64,000 bases of DNA from Paracoccus salipaludis (GCF_002287065.1 NZ_NSJZ01000001.1:434001-498000), one strand, 5' to 3'. Shown: positions 51,524-62,022, counted from the first letter of the stretch. Notes: generated by a model from the sequence alone, not told the origin. Program-made: numbers and translations.

Positions 51524-52285
51524 ATGACCGACACCGACCTGACCAACGTGACGGCATCCTCGCAGGTCCATTCTCCCATCAGCTACGACCGGGTGATGCT
51601 CAAGATCTCGGGCGAGGCGCTGATGGGCGACCAGGGCTATGGCCTGCACCCGCCGACCGTCGCCCGCATCGCCAGCGAGGTGAAGTCGGTCCACGACATG
51701 GGCACCGAGATCTGCATGGTCATCGGCGGCGGCAACATCTTCCGCGGCCTCCAGGGCAGCGCCCAGGGAATGGAACGGGCGACCGCCGACTACATGGGGA
51801 TGCTGGCCACGGTGATGAACGCCCTGGCCATGCAGGCCGCGCTGGAGGCCGAGGGCATCCACACCCGCGTCATCAGCGCCATCCGCATGGACGAGGTGGC
51901 CGAGCCCTATATCCGCCGCCGCGCCATCCGCCACCTTGAAAAGAAGCGCGTCTGCATCTTCGCCGCCGGCACCGGAAACCCGTATTTCACGACCGACACG
52001 GCGGCCACGCTGCGCGCCAACGAGATGAATTGCCAGGCGATCTTCAAGGGCACCAAGGTGGACGGGGTGTATGACAAGGACCCCAAGAAGCACGCCGACG
52101 CCGTGCGCTATGACAACGTGACCTATGACGAGGTGCTGCAGAAGCACCTGAACGTCATGGACGCTTCGGCCATCGCCCTGGCGCGGGACAACAGCCTGCC
52201 GATCATCGTCTTTTCGCTGGACGAACCGGGTGGCTTCCGCGGCATCCTGGCGGGGAACGGCACCTACACCCGCGTGCACGGCTAG
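51524..52285 (+). CDS. pyrH: UMP kinase
   Basis: PyrH phosphorylates UMP to UDP. The 253-residue hexameric kinase has the family start [13 protein letters not shown], the glycine loop [27 protein letters not shown] and [16 protein letters not shown]. The first 20 residues extend beyond the E. coli enzyme. It opens the long envelope gene run, with its own upstream promoter region shared with miaA. Confidence 0.97.
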   Translation: MTDTDLTNVTASSQVHSPISYDRVMLKISGEALMGDQGYGLHPPTVARIASEVKSVHDMGTEICMVIGGGNIFRGLQGSAQGMERATADYMGMLATVMNALAMQAALEAEGIHTRVISAIRMDEVAEPYIRRRAIRHLEKKRVCIFAAGTGNPYFTTDTAATLRANEMNCQAIFKGTKVDGVYDKDPKKHADAVRYDNVTYDEVLQKHLNVMDASAIALARDNSLPIIVFSLDEPGGFRGILAGNGTYTRVHG

Positions 52286-52338
52286 GGAACCCGAGCCTCT
52301 CGCCTTCGTTCTGTCCCGAAGGCAAGCGCGAGGCGGAC

Positions 52339-53238
52339 ATGTCCGAGCAGATCCCCCTGTCCGACGAGGCAAGCGCCCTCGAGCCGGAACTGGACGCCGC
52401 CCGCCGCGACAAGACGAACGAGGTCGCGCCCGACATCGCCTATCGCCGCCTGGGCATCGTGAATGTCATCTTCTGCGGCCCGGCAGGGGCGGGGGACCGC
52501 GAATGGGTGCTGGTGGACGCGGGCCTGATCGGCACGGCGGGCCTGATACGGGGCGCGGCGCAGGCCCGCTTCGGCGAAGGCTCGCGCCCCGCCGCGATCG
52601 TCATGACACATGGGCATTTCGACCACGTGGGCGCCCTGGAACAGCTTTCCGAGGAATGGGACGTGCCTGTCTATGCCCATCCGCTGGAGCACCCCTATCT
52701 GAACGGCACCGCCGCTTACCCGCCCGGTGATCCCAGTGTCGGCGGCGGACTGATGGCGCGGCTTGCCCGGCTTTACCCGACGAAGCCCGTCGATGTGGGC
52801 GCGCGGCTTCGCGCCCTGCCCGAAGACGGCAGCGTTCCCCACATGCCCGGCTGGCGCTGGGTCCACACGCCCGGCCATTCCGTCGGCCATGTCTCGCTGT
52901 GGCGCGAGGCGGACCGCGCGCTCATCCCGGGCGACGCCTTCTGCACGACGGGGCAGGAATCGGCCTACGACGTGGCCGTGCAGGAGCCGCAGATGCATGG
53001 CCCGCCGATGTATTTCACCATCGACTGGGACGCCGCCGAGGAATCGGTGCGCAGGCTTGCCGGGCTGGACCCCGACCTTGCGGTGCCGTTCCACGGCCAG
53101 CCCATGCGCGGCCCCGAGATGCGCGGCGCCCTGCACCGGCTGGCGCAGCAGTTCCGCGAGGTCGCCGTGCCCGCCCAGGGCGAGTATGTCTCGCGCCCAC
53201 GACGGGCCGAGGACGGCAGCGCCTACGAGAAACCGTGA
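52339..53238 (+). CDS. MBL-fold metallo-hydrolase
   Basis: The 299-residue protein has the metal-binding motif THGHFDHVG (HxHxDH) near residue 92, the second His in HTPGHSVGHVSL, an Asp in LIPGDAFC and the last His in VPFHGQPM, so a dinuclear metal centre is expected. Substrate unknown. It lies between pyrH and frr, where many proteobacteria have only tsf-pyrH-frr, so it is an insertion into that cluster in this lineage. Confidence 0.87.
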   Translation: MSEQIPLSDEASALEPELDAARRDKTNEVAPDIAYRRLGIVNVIFCGPAGAGDREWVLVDAGLIGTAGLIRGAAQARFGEGSRPAAIVMTHGHFDHVGALEQLSEEWDVPVYAHPLEHPYLNGTAAYPPGDPSVGGGLMARLARLYPTKPVDVGARLRALPEDGSVPHMPGWRWVHTPGHSVGHVSLWREADRALIPGDAFCTTGQESAYDVAVQEPQMHGPPMYFTIDWDAAEESVRRLAGLDPDLAVPFHGQPMRGPEMRGALHRLAQQFREVAVPAQGEYVSRPRRAEDGSAYEKP

Positions 53239-53325
53239 AGCTCTCGGCGGCTGCGGCGGCAGCGCACCTATACAAACCTGTCGCCAAGCGGCTATAGAGC
53301 GGAAAAACCACCTGCGAGCAGACCT

Positions 53326-53889
53326 ATGGCCGACGAGATCGAGATCGATACGGATGACCTTGAGCGCCGGATGAAAGGCGCGATGGACAGCCTGCGGCAC
53401 GAGTTTTCCTCGCTGCGGACGGGCCGCGCCTCGGCCAGCATGATCGACCCGATCACCGTGGACGCCTATGGCTCGCCCACGCCGATCAACCAGCTGGGGA
53501 CCGTGAACGTGCCGGAACCCCGCATGGTCACGATCAACATCTGGGACAAGAGCATGGTCGGGAAGGTGGAAAAGGCGATCCGCGAAAGCGGGCTCGGCAT
53601 CAACCCGCAGCTCAACGGCACCATCATCATGCTGCCGATCCCCGAGCTGAACGAGGAGCGCCGGCGCGAGCTGACCAAGGTCGCGGCCCAGTATGCCGAA
53701 AGCGCCCGTGTCGCCATCCGCAACGTGCGCCGCGACGGCATGGACCAGATCAAGAAGGCCAAGACCAAGGGCATGGCCGAGGACGACCAGAAGTTTTGGG
53801 AAAGCTCGGTGCAGGAGCTGACCGACAAGGCGATCGCCGAGGTGGACAAGGCGCTCGAAGCGAAACAAGCCGAAATCATGCAGGTCTGA
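53326..53889 (+). CDS. frr: Ribosome recycling factor
   Basis: The 187-residue protein splits post-termination ribosomes with EF-G. It carries the family sequence: [21 protein letters not shown] near the N-terminus, [20 protein letters not shown], and the C-terminal [11 protein letters not shown] stretch. Length is exact for the family. Four bases separate it from uppS. Confidence 0.97.
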   Translation: MADEIEIDTDDLERRMKGAMDSLRHEFSSLRTGRASASMIDPITVDAYGSPTPINQLGTVNVPEPRMVTINIWDKSMVGKVEKAIRESGLGINPQLNGTIIMLPIPELNEERRRELTKVAAQYAESARVAIRNVRRDGMDQIKKAKTKGMAEDDQKFWESSVQELTDKAIAEVDKALEAKQAEIMQV

Positions 53890-53893
53890 CATC

Positions 53894-54631
53894 ATGGCCG
53901 ACGCAGCGCCTGTGGTCACGCCCGCCTTCGCCCCCGGCGCGGCTCGCGCCCGCCATGTCGCGATCATCATGGACGGCAACGGGCGCTGGGCGACCGAGCG
54001 GGGCTGGCCCCGCCTGGTCGGGCATCGTCGCGGGGCCGAGCGCGTCAAGCAGATCGTCCGCGCCGCGCCCGACCTGGGCGTGAACTGGCTGACGCTTTAC
54101 GCCTTCTCGACCGAGAACTGGAAGCGCTCGACCGAGGAAGTCCTCGGCCTGATGGGCATCTTCGCCCGCTACATCCGGCGCGAAGCCGACGCCATGTCCG
54201 CCGAGGGCGTGCGGATGCGCTTCATCGGCGGGCGCGAGCGGCTGGACCCCAAGCTGCAGACCCTGATGTCCGGGATCGAGGCGCGCACGGCGGCCAACAC
54301 CCGCCTGAACCTCACCGTCGCCATCAACTACGGCGGCCGGGACGAACTGGCGCGTGCGGCAGGTCGCCTCGCGGCCCGCATCGCCGCCGGAGAGATCGGG
54401 AAGCCGGCCGAGGCCGACTTTGCCGCCTGCCTGGACACGGCGGGCCATCCCGATCCGGACCTGGTGATCCGCACCTCGGGCGAGACGCGGACCTCGAACT
54501 TCCTGCCCTGGCAGGCGGCCTATTCGGAATACGAATTCACGCCCGTGCTGTGGCCCGACTTCACTGCGGCGCATCTGGCCGAGATTCTCGACCGCACCAG
54601 CCTGCGCCAGCGCCGCTTCGGCGCCGCATGA
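53894..54631 (+). CDS. uppS: Undecaprenyl diphosphate synthase
   Basis: UppS makes the C55 lipid carrier for peptidoglycan and O-antigen. The 245-residue cis-prenyltransferase has IIMDGNGRWA, with the catalytic Asp, HRRGAERVK, LTLYAFSTENWKR and RTSGETRTSNFLPWQ. The stop overlaps cdsA (ATGA). Confidence 0.97.
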   Translation: MADAAPVVTPAFAPGAARARHVAIIMDGNGRWATERGWPRLVGHRRGAERVKQIVRAAPDLGVNWLTLYAFSTENWKRSTEEVLGLMGIFARYIRREADAMSAEGVRMRFIGGRERLDPKLQTLMSGIEARTAANTRLNLTVAINYGGRDELARAAGRLAARIAAGEIGKPAEADFAACLDTAGHPDPDLVIRTSGETRTSNFLPWQAAYSEYEFTPVLWPDFTAAHLAEILDRTSLRQRRFGAA

Positions 54632-55443
54632 CCGCCCCGCGTCTGCCCCGCGTGACGAACTCGGGCCGGTGGGCGGACCTGGCCGAGCGGGTGGGCTCGG
54701 CGCTTATCATCCTTGTCGCCGGGGCAGGTCTGCTGGTGCTGCCGGTCGTGGTCACAAGCGTCGGGCTTTCCGTGCTGGTCGCCATGCTGATGTGGGAGCT
54801 GACGCGACTGGTCGTCCCTGCGCAGCGGATGCCCCAGGTGGTGCGCGTCGGGCTGGTTTCGGGCCTCGCGATGGCGGCCACGCTGTTCGCCGGAAGCTGG
54901 GGGGCGCTTGCCTTCATCCTGCCGCTCGCCTGGGGCACGCGCGCCTCGCGGCGCGAGCTGCGCCCGGCCTATGTCGGTTTCGCGCTGCTGATGGTGCTGG
55001 CCGCCTGGGGAATCCTGTGGATCCGACTGACCTTTGGCCTGGGCGAGGCGCTGTGGATCGTCACCCTGGTCGTGCTGTCCGACGTGCTTGGCTATTTCGT
55101 CGGCCGCAGTGTCGGGGGGCCGAAGTTCTGGCCCGCCATCAGCCCCAAGAAGACCTGGAGCGGGACGGCTGCCGGCTGGATCGGCGCCGCGCTGCTGGGC
55201 CTGATCCTCGTGATCCTCGGCCGGGCGGGACCCGGCGTTATCGTGATCGGCCCCGTTCTGGCATTCGCGGGACAGATGGGCGACATTGCCGAAAGCTGGA
55301 TCAAGCGCCGGGTCGGCGTCAAGGACAGCTCGCGCCTGATCCCCGGGCACGGAGGGCTGATGGACCGTTTCGACGCCATGTCCGGGTCGCTGGCCGCGGC
55401 GACGCTGCTGGGGCTGGCCGGCTGGCTGCCGGTCGTCGGCTGA
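54628..55443 (+). CDS. cdsA: Phosphatidate cytidylyltransferase
   Basis: CdsA makes CDP-diacylglycerol for phospholipid synthesis. The 271-residue polytopic protein has about eight hydrophobic segments and the C-terminal signature GDIAESWIKRR...KDSSRLIPGHGGLMDRFD, which holds the metal-binding Asp residues. The ATG at 54628, overlapping the uppS stop, was chosen over an upstream frame. Confidence 0.95.
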   Translation: MTAPRLPRVTNSGRWADLAERVGSALIILVAGAGLLVLPVVVTSVGLSVLVAMLMWELTRLVVPAQRMPQVVRVGLVSGLAMAATLFAGSWGALAFILPLAWGTRASRRELRPAYVGFALLMVLAAWGILWIRLTFGLGEALWIVTLVVLSDVLGYFVGRSVGGPKFWPAISPKKTWSGTAAGWIGAALLGLILVILGRAGPGVIVIGPVLAFAGQMGDIAESWIKRRVGVKDSSRLIPGHGGLMDRFDAMSGSLAAATLLGLAGWLPVVG

Positions 55444-55444
55444 C

Positions 55445-56620
55445 ATGCGCAGCATTTCGATCTTCGGCGCCACCGGCTCGATCGGGGAAAGCGCCTTCGA
55501 CCTTCTGATGGGCTCGGGCGGCCCCGAGGCGTGGCGGACCGTCGCCCTGACCGGCGGGCGCAATGTCGCGCGGCTGGCCGAGATGGCGCGCGCGCTGCGG
55601 GCCGAGATCGCGGTGATCGCGGACGAGGCGCTGCTGCCCGATCTGCGCGCGGCGCTGGCAGGGACAGGGACCGAGGCTGCCGCCGGCACGCAGGCCATTG
55701 CCGAGGCCGCCGACCGGGCCGCCGACTGGTCGCTGTCTGCCATCGTGGGGGCGGCGGGGCTTGCGCCCGGCCTGCGCGTGGTCGAACGAGGCGGCACGCT
55801 GGCGCTGGCGAACAAGGAAAGCCTTGTCGCCGCGGGACGGCTGCTGATGGGCACCGCGCAGCGCACGGGCGCCACGATCCTGCCCGTCGATTCAGAACAT
55901 TCCGCCGTTTTCCAGTGCCTTGAGGGCGGCAAGCTGGAAGGTGTCGAGCTTGTCACCCTGACCGCTTCGGGCGGCGCGTTCCGCGACTGGCCGCTCGAAC
56001 GGCTGCCCCATGCCACCGTGGCCGAAGCGTCCAGCCATCCCAACTGGGCCATGGGCCAGCGCATCACCATCGACAGCGCCTCGATGTTCAACAAGGCGCT
56101 GGAAGTCATCGAGGCGCATGAGTTCTTCGGCCTGCCGGGCGAGCGGATCGAGGTGCTGGTGCATCCCGAATCCATTGTCCATGCGCTGGTCAGCTACATC
56201 GATGGGGGCACGCTGGCGCATCTCGGCCCGCCCGACATGCGCCACGCCATCGGCCATGCGCTGCACTGGCCGCGGCGCGAGAAGCTGCCGCTGGCCCGGC
56301 TGAACCTTGCCGCGCAGGGCAGCCTGACCTTCCGCGCGCCCTGCGAGACGCGCTGGCCTGCACTGGCTTTGGCGCGGCAGGTGATCGCGCAGGGCGGGGC
56401 TGCGGGCGCGGTGCTGAACGCCGCCAAGGAGCAGGCGCTGGACGATTTCATCGCGGGACGCATCCGCTTCACCGACATGGCGGGGGCGGTGGCCCATGCA
56501 CTGGACCTCGCCGCCGGCCGCCCCGGCTTCGGGGCCAGCCCCGACAGCCTCGAGGCGGTGCTGGATTGGGACGCGCAGGCGCGCCGGGACGCGGCGGCCT
56601 GGCAGACGGCGGCGGCATGA
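55445..56620 (+). CDS. dxr: 1-deoxy-D-xylulose 5-phosphate reductoisomerase
   Basis: Dxr converts DXP to MEP in the non-mevalonate isoprenoid pathway, which feeds uppS. The 391-residue enzyme has the NADPH loop SIFGATGSIGES, the ALANKESLVAAG motif, PVDSEHSAVFQCLEG with the metal-binding Asp and Glu, and the flexible-loop region HPNWAMGQRITIDSA. It overlaps rseP as ATGA. Confidence 0.97.
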   Translation: MRSISIFGATGSIGESAFDLLMGSGGPEAWRTVALTGGRNVARLAEMARALRAEIAVIADEALLPDLRAALAGTGTEAAAGTQAIAEAADRAADWSLSAIVGAAGLAPGLRVVERGGTLALANKESLVAAGRLLMGTAQRTGATILPVDSEHSAVFQCLEGGKLEGVELVTLTASGGAFRDWPLERLPHATVAEASSHPNWAMGQRITIDSASMFNKALEVIEAHEFFGLPGERIEVLVHPESIVHALVSYIDGGTLAHLGPPDMRHAIGHALHWPRREKLPLARLNLAAQGSLTFRAPCETRWPALALARQVIAQGGAAGAVLNAAKEQALDDFIAGRIRFTDMAGAVAHALDLAAGRPGFGASPDSLEAVLDWDAQARRDAAAWQTAAA

Positions 56621-57951
56621 TCCAGGAACTTGTCGGACAGATGGGCGGGCTTGCCTGGACGGTCGTGGCCTTCATCGTGGCGCTGTCGATCATCGTGGGC
56701 GTCCATGAATACGGGCATTACATTGTCGGCCGCTGGTCCGGCATCCGGGCCGAGGTTTTCTCGCTGGGCTTCGGCCCGCGCCTGCTGGCGCGCCGCGACC
56801 GGCGCGGGACCGTGTGGCAGGTGGCGGCGATCCCCCTGGGGGGCTACGTCCGCTTCCTCGGCGACGCCGACGCGGCCAGTGTCACGCGCGATGGCAGCGT
56901 TGACCCGGCGCGTGCGCGGCAGACGCTGGGCGGCGCGCCGCTGTGGGCACGGTTTGCCACCGTGGCGGCGGGGCCGGTCTTCAACTTCATCCTCGCCATG
57001 GTCGTCTTCGCGGGCGTCATCGCCTGGCAGGGTATCGCCACCGACCGCGTTGTCGTGGGAGAGATCGCCCCCGCGCCCCCCGGCATCGTCAACGAGCTGC
57101 GCCCCGGCGACGAGGTGCTGGCCGTCGGGGGCCAGCCCGTCAACGGCTGGGCCACCCTGTTCCGGCTGGCCGAAACGCTGCCCGCCGCGCGCCAGCAGCA
57201 ATGGACCGTCCTGCGGCAGGGCGCCGAGATCACCGTCACCGCCCCTGACGTGGCGCCGGCCCGCATCTCGGGCGTGGGGCCGCGTAGCTCGGCCTCGGCC
57301 GTCGATCTGCGCGCGGGCGACGTGATCCTCGCGGTCGAGGGCCGGCCCGTCACCCGCTTCACCGACCTGCGGCCCGCCGTCGAGGCCGCGGAAGGGCGTC
57401 CCGTCACCCTGCGGGTCTGGCGCGAAGACGAGGGCGAGGCGGATTTTGTTCTTGTGCCGCGCGAACAGGATCTTCCAAGTGCCGGGGGCGGTTTCGAAAA
57501 ACGCTGGCTCATCGGCGTGACTGGCGGCGACGGCTATATCCACCCCGCCACGCGCACGCCGGGCCCCTTCGAGGCGCTGTCGATGGGGGCGCAGCAGACC
57601 TGGGATGTGGTCTGGGGCTCGCTGACGGGCCTGGTGGCGATGGTCACGGGCCAGATCGGGCGCTGCAACTTGTCCGGCGCCATCTCGATCGCCGAGGTTG
57701 CGGGCGATGCGGCCAGTTCCGGCGCCGGCAACTTCTTCTGGCTGGTCGCGGTGCTGTCGGCGGGCATCGGCTTCCTGAACCTGCTGCCGATCCCCGTGCT
57801 CGACGGTGGCCACCTGGCTTTCTACACGTGGGAGGCCGTGGCGGGCCGCCCGCCATCGGCGCGCGCCATGGATATCCTGACCCGGATCGGCATGGCCCTG
57901 GTCCTGATGCTGATGTTCTTCGGCCTCTCCAACGACATCCTGTGCCGCTGA
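56617..57951 (+). CDS. rseP: Site-2 protease RseP
   Basis: The 444-residue membrane protease cleaves within membrane-spanning helices, including anti-sigma factors in envelope stress. It has HEYGH at residues 30-34 in the first membrane segment, a PDZ region in the middle (about residues 125-290) and LLPIPVLDGGHLAFY, the second half of the active site. The ATG at 56617 overlaps the dxr stop. Confidence 0.95.
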   Translation: MIQELVGQMGGLAWTVVAFIVALSIIVGVHEYGHYIVGRWSGIRAEVFSLGFGPRLLARRDRRGTVWQVAAIPLGGYVRFLGDADAASVTRDGSVDPARARQTLGGAPLWARFATVAAGPVFNFILAMVVFAGVIAWQGIATDRVVVGEIAPAPPGIVNELRPGDEVLAVGGQPVNGWATLFRLAETLPAARQQQWTVLRQGAEITVTAPDVAPARISGVGPRSSASAVDLRAGDVILAVEGRPVTRFTDLRPAVEAAEGRPVTLRVWREDEGEADFVLVPREQDLPSAGGGFEKRWLIGVTGGDGYIHPATRTPGPFEALSMGAQQTWDVVWGSLTGLVAMVTGQIGRCNLSGAISIAEVAGDAASSGAGNFFWLVAVLSAGIGFLNLLPIPVLDGGHLAFYTWEAVAGRPPSARAMDILTRIGMALVLMLMFFGLSNDILCR

Positions 57952-58051
57952 AACGGGGGTTTGCTTTGACACTCGCCCCCGCTGGGGGTTAATCCTGCCG
58001 CAAATGCGGCCGGGACAACCGGCGCGATAGGCCAGGCGCGAGGGGCGGGCG

Positions 58052-60448
58052 ATGACGGATCGGACGATGGGCATTGGCCCGGGCATCAAGGGCGCGCGGG
58101 CGCTCGTGTCGGGGCTGGCGCTTGCGGCCGTCCTGGGAACTGCGGGTCCGGCGGCGGCCGTGGTCTATTCCGAGGTGCGGCTGGAAGGCGCGCAGGGCGT
58201 GGACGCGGAAACGGCGCTGTCCATCGCCAACATCCGCCGGGGCTCGGACCTGTCGCTGGGCGACCTGAACGACGCCCAGCAGCGGCTTCAGCAGTCGGGC
58301 CTGTTCGAAACGGTCGAGATCCTGCCCCAGGGCCGCACCCTGACCATCCGGGTCAGCGAATATCCCACGATCAACGTCATCAGCTTCGAAGGCAACCGGC
58401 GCATCAAGGACGAGCAGCTGAGCGAGATCGTCGGCTCGCAGTCGCGGCGCGTCTTCTCGCCCAGCCAGGCCGAGGAGGACGCGCAGGCCATCGCCGCGGC
58501 CTATGCCAGCGAGGGCCGCTATGCCGCGCGGGTTGATCCCCGCGTCATCCGCCGCCCCGGCAATGCCGTCGATCTGGTCTTCGAGATCCGCGAAGGCGAT
58601 CTGACCGAGATCGAGCGCATCGGCTTCACCGGCAACCGCGCCTTTTCGGACCGCCGCCTGCGCAACGTGCTGGCGACCAAGCAGGCGGGCATCCTGCGCA
58701 ACTTCATCCGCCGCGACGTCTTCGCGCCGGAACGCACCCAGCTGGACGAGCAGCTGCTGACGGACTTCTACCGCTCGCGCGGTTACGCCGACTTCCGGGT
58801 GCAGGCCGTGGCGCCCGAGGTGGCGCGCGAACGCGACGCCTTCTACGTGACCTACAACATCTACGAAGGCCCGCGTTACACCTTCGGCCGGGTCGATGTG
58901 ATCAGCGAGGTTCCGGGCCTGGCCGCCGACGCCTATGTCGCGCAGAACCGGGTGCGGCCGGGGCAGGTCTACAGTCCCCAGGCGGTCGAGAACACGATCC
59001 GCCGCATGGAGGCGCTGGCGATCCAGCAGGGCGCGGATTTCCTCAGCATCGAGCCGCGCGTGACCCGCAACCCCCGCAACCAGACGCTGGACCTGACCTT
59101 CGCCCTGACCCGCGGCCCCAAGATCTTCGTGGAACGCATCGACATCGAGGGCAACACCACGACGCTGGACGAGGTGATCCGCCGCCAGTTCCGCACCGTC
59201 GAGGGCGATCCCCTGAACCCGCGCGAGATCCGCAACTCGGCCGAGCGCATCCGGGCCCTGGGCTATTTCAGCGACGCCCAAGTGGAAACCCGCGAAGGCT
59301 CCAGCCCCCAGCAGGTCATCGTGGACGTCAACGTCGAGGAGCAGCCGACCGGCAGCCTCGGCTTCGGGGCAAGCTACGGCGCAAGCCAGGGCGTGGGCTT
59401 CAACGCCTCGCTGTCCGAAACGAACTTCCTCGGCCGCGGCCAGACGGTGAACCTGGCCTTCTCGACCGCGAGCGGTTCGCAGGGCTTCGACTTCTCGTTC
59501 ATCGAGCCTGCGTTCCTGGGCCGCGACCTGCGCGCCCGGTTCTCGACCTGGTACCGGACCTCGGACTACGACAACGCGAAGCTGAACACGCGCAGCATAG
59601 GCATTTCCACCGGGCTGGAGTTTCCCGTTAGCCCCAACGGGCGGCTCGAAGTGGGCTATCGCCTGAGCAAGGACAAGCTGTTCGACGTGGACCCCGTCGA
59701 GATCAGCCCCGAAACGGGCGAGTTCGGCGGATCGTCCCCCATCCTCGTGGGCGAACAGGGCGAACGCGTCACCTCGGCCCTCGGCTACAGCTACAACTAT
59801 GACACGCGCGGCACGGGGCTGGACCCGCTGACCACCTGGAAGCTGCGCTTCAGCCAGGATTTCGCGGGCCTGGGCGGCGATGTCGAGTCGGTGACGACCA
59901 CGATGCTGGCCGGCGTCGAAAGCCGTGCCTGGCGCGAGGAGGTCGCGTTGCGGGCCGAGTTCGAGGCGGGCGCGCTGGTCATGCTGAACGACACGGAAAG
60001 CCGCATCACCGACCGCTTCCGGGGCACCGGCCGGATCCGGGGCTTCGAGTCGAACGGCTACGGGCCGCGCGACCTGAACGCGCCGAACGAGGACGCGCTG
60101 GGCGGCAACTTCTTCTGGGCCGTGCGGGCCGAGGCGCAGTTCCCGCTGGGCCTGCCCGAGGAATACGGCATCTCGGGCGGCATCTTCGCAGATGCAGGCT
60201 CGGTCTGGGGGCTGGACAACGCCGAGGGCTACAACCGCGACACCAACGATCGCGATAACGACGGCGATCTGACCGAATTCGTGGACGGCACGGTGGACGA
60301 CTCCATGAGGGTGCGCGCCTCGGTCGGCGTGTCGCTGTTCTGGACGACTCCGGTGGGCCCGCTGCGCTTCAACCTGTCGAAGGCGGTCAAGAAAGAGGAT
60401 TACGACGAGGATCAGCCCTTCGACCTGTCGATCTCGACCCGGTTCTGA
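58052..60448 (+). CDS. bamA: Outer membrane protein assembly factor BamA
   Basis: The 798-residue essential outer-membrane protein has a signal peptide ending near residue 36 (GTAGPAAAVVYS). Five POTRA domains follow (to about residue 425), for example INVISFEGNRRIKDEQL and FVERIDIEGNTTTLDEV. The C-terminal beta-barrel contains the RGFESNGYGPRD loop (VRGF-type motif) and a final Phe (DLSISTRF) as sorting signal. It follows rseP with about 100 bases of promoter-capable space, and its stop overlaps the skp gene. Confidence 0.96.
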   Translation: MTDRTMGIGPGIKGARALVSGLALAAVLGTAGPAAAVVYSEVRLEGAQGVDAETALSIANIRRGSDLSLGDLNDAQQRLQQSGLFETVEILPQGRTLTIRVSEYPTINVISFEGNRRIKDEQLSEIVGSQSRRVFSPSQAEEDAQAIAAAYASEGRYAARVDPRVIRRPGNAVDLVFEIREGDLTEIERIGFTGNRAFSDRRLRNVLATKQAGILRNFIRRDVFAPERTQLDEQLLTDFYRSRGYADFRVQAVAPEVARERDAFYVTYNIYEGPRYTFGRVDVISEVPGLAADAYVAQNRVRPGQVYSPQAVENTIRRMEALAIQQGADFLSIEPRVTRNPRNQTLDLTFALTRGPKIFVERIDIEGNTTTLDEVIRRQFRTVEGDPLNPREIRNSAERIRALGYFSDAQVETREGSSPQQVIVDVNVEEQPTGSLGFGASYGASQGVGFNASLSETNFLGRGQTVNLAFSTASGSQGFDFSFIEPAFLGRDLRARFSTWYRTSDYDNAKLNTRSIGISTGLEFPVSPNGRLEVGYRLSKDKLFDVDPVEISPETGEFGGSSPILVGEQGERVTSALGYSYNYDTRGTGLDPLTTWKLRFSQDFAGLGGDVESVTTTMLAGVESRAWREEVALRAEFEAGALVMLNDTESRITDRFRGTGRIRGFESNGYGPRDLNAPNEDALGGNFFWAVRAEAQFPLGLPEEYGISGGIFADAGSVWGLDNAEGYNRDTNDRDNDGDLTEFVDGTVDDSMRVRASVGVSLFWTTPVGPLRFNLSKAVKKEDYDEDQPFDLSISTRF

Positions 60449-61296
60449 TGGGTCGCTCGGCAGGGCAGGCGGGCGGAGTCCTGGTGCTGGCCGCCCTGCT
60501 TGGGGCGGCGCCGGTCCTGGCGCAGGATCTTCCGCTTTCGCCGCCCATGCCGCAGGCGCCGGGCCTGCCGGCCGCATCGCCCGCAACGGAGGGCAACGGC
60601 CTTGCCGGGCCGGGTCTTCCGCCGGCATCGGGCGCCCAGCCCACGCGGCCGGTGCAGGACGGGGCGCCCCTGAGGGTCGCTCCTTCCGCCGGGTCGCTCG
60701 ACGGCGCCGTGCAGGCGCTCGGCCGCGCCGTCCTGACGGTTGATCAGGAGGCGATGTACCGCCAGTCGCGCTGGGGCCTGCGCGCCCAGGCCGAGCTTGC
60801 CGCCCAGTCCCGGCAGGTCGCGGCTGACAACGACCGCGCCTTTGCCGATCTCGTCGCGGACGAGGATGCCCTGACCGCCGCCCGCGCCACCCTGTCCCCC
60901 GAAGAGTTCCGCGCCCGCGCCGCCCGCTTCGACGAGCGGGTGGTCGCGGTCCGCGCGGAACGGCAGGCCGCGCTTGAGGCGCTGACCCAAACGGCCGAGC
61001 GCGACCGCGCCCTGTTCTTCCAGGCCGCGGCCCCCGTCCTGGGGCGCGTGATGGCCGCGCGCGGGGCGCTGGTCGTGCTGGATCAGCGCACGGTGCTGAT
61101 CGCGGACGAACGGATCGACGCCACGGCCGCCACCATCGCCGCGCTGGACGCCGAACTGGGCGACGGACGCGAGATCATCGCCGCCGACCGCGCGCAAACC
61201 GAGGCCGGAGCCGGTGCGGCCGAGGGCAGGGGAACGCCCGATCCCGCCGGCAGTCCCGCCCCTCAGCCCGGGCCCGAACCGCAGGGCTCTCCCTGA
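60448..61296 (+). CDS. OmpH/Skp family periplasmic chaperone
   Basis: The 282-residue protein has a signal peptide ([15 protein letters not shown]), a Pro/Gly-rich linker of about 60 residues, and a helical OmpH-type domain from about residue 75 ([16 protein letters not shown]... and [19 protein letters not shown]). The C-terminal tail is Gly/Pro-rich. Skp holds unfolded outer-membrane proteins for BamA, the gene immediately upstream. The domain is embedded in longer low-complexity ends than in E. coli Skp. Confidence 0.83.
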   Translation: MGRSAGQAGGVLVLAALLGAAPVLAQDLPLSPPMPQAPGLPAASPATEGNGLAGPGLPPASGAQPTRPVQDGAPLRVAPSAGSLDGAVQALGRAVLTVDQEAMYRQSRWGLRAQAELAAQSRQVAADNDRAFADLVADEDALTAARATLSPEEFRARAARFDERVVAVRAERQAALEALTQTAERDRALFFQAAAPVLGRVMAARGALVVLDQRTVLIADERIDATAATIAALDAELGDGREIIAADRAQTEAGAGAAEGRGTPDPAGSPAPQPGPEPQGSP

Positions 61297-61298
61297 CC

Positions 61299-61952
61299 GT
61301 GGAGCGGGACAGCGGGCTGAACCCGATCGCCTTGCCGGGCCAGCGCATCGGCCTGCTGGGCGGGTCGTTCGACCCGGCCCATGCGGGGCATCTGCACATT
61401 TCCGAAATGGCGCTGCGGCGCTTTCGGCTGGACCGGGTCTGGTGGCTCGTCAGCCCGGGCAATCCGCTGAAGCCGCATGGCCCGGCGCCCCTGGCGGAAC
61501 GGATCGCGATGGCCCGGCGGATCGCGGACGACCCGCGCATCGTGGTGACGGGGATCGAGGCGCGGCTGGGCACCCGCTGGACCGCCGACACCATCGCGGC
61601 GCTGAAGGCGCGCTTTCCGGGCGTGCGCTTTGTCTGGCTCATGGGGTCGGACAACCTCGTCCAGTTCAGCCGCTGGGACCGCTGGCGGGGCATCGCCGCG
61701 CAGGTGCCGATCGGGGTGATCGCGCGCCCCGGGTCACGCACGGTCGCGCGGACGGCCCGGGCCGCGCGCATCCTGGAACGCTGGCGCCTGCCGCAGCATC
61801 AGGCCGGCTGCCTTGCCGACGCGACGCCGCCTGCATGGGTGCTGATCAACGTGCCGATGACGGCGCTGTCCTCTAGTGCGATCCGCTCGGCCCGGCGGAA
61901 GGCCGCCGAGCGACCCGGCGCGACAGCGCCCGTGGCGGGCCTGCGGCCGTGA
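61299..61952 (+). CDS. nadD: Nicotinate-nucleotide adenylyltransferase
   Basis: The 217-residue nucleotidyltransferase joins nicotinate mononucleotide to AMP for NAD synthesis. Motifs are [19 protein letters not shown] (GGxFDPxHxGH), [11 protein letters not shown] and the ISSTxIR-type [14 protein letters not shown] near the C-terminus. GTG is the start, two bases after the skp stop. Location between skp and fabZ is unusual: many proteobacteria have lpxD in this position, and none is present here. Confidence 0.93.
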   Translation: MERDSGLNPIALPGQRIGLLGGSFDPAHAGHLHISEMALRRFRLDRVWWLVSPGNPLKPHGPAPLAERIAMARRIADDPRIVVTGIEARLGTRWTADTIAALKARFPGVRFVWLMGSDNLVQFSRWDRWRGIAAQVPIGVIARPGSRTVARTARAARILERWRLPQHQAGCLADATPPAWVLINVPMTALSSSAIRSARRKAAERPGATAPVAGLRP

Positions 61953-62022
61953 ACGCGCCGGGCCCAGCCTTGCCAAGGCTTCGCGGCATTTGATACGGAC
62001 GGCCCAGACAGTCGGAGGAACC

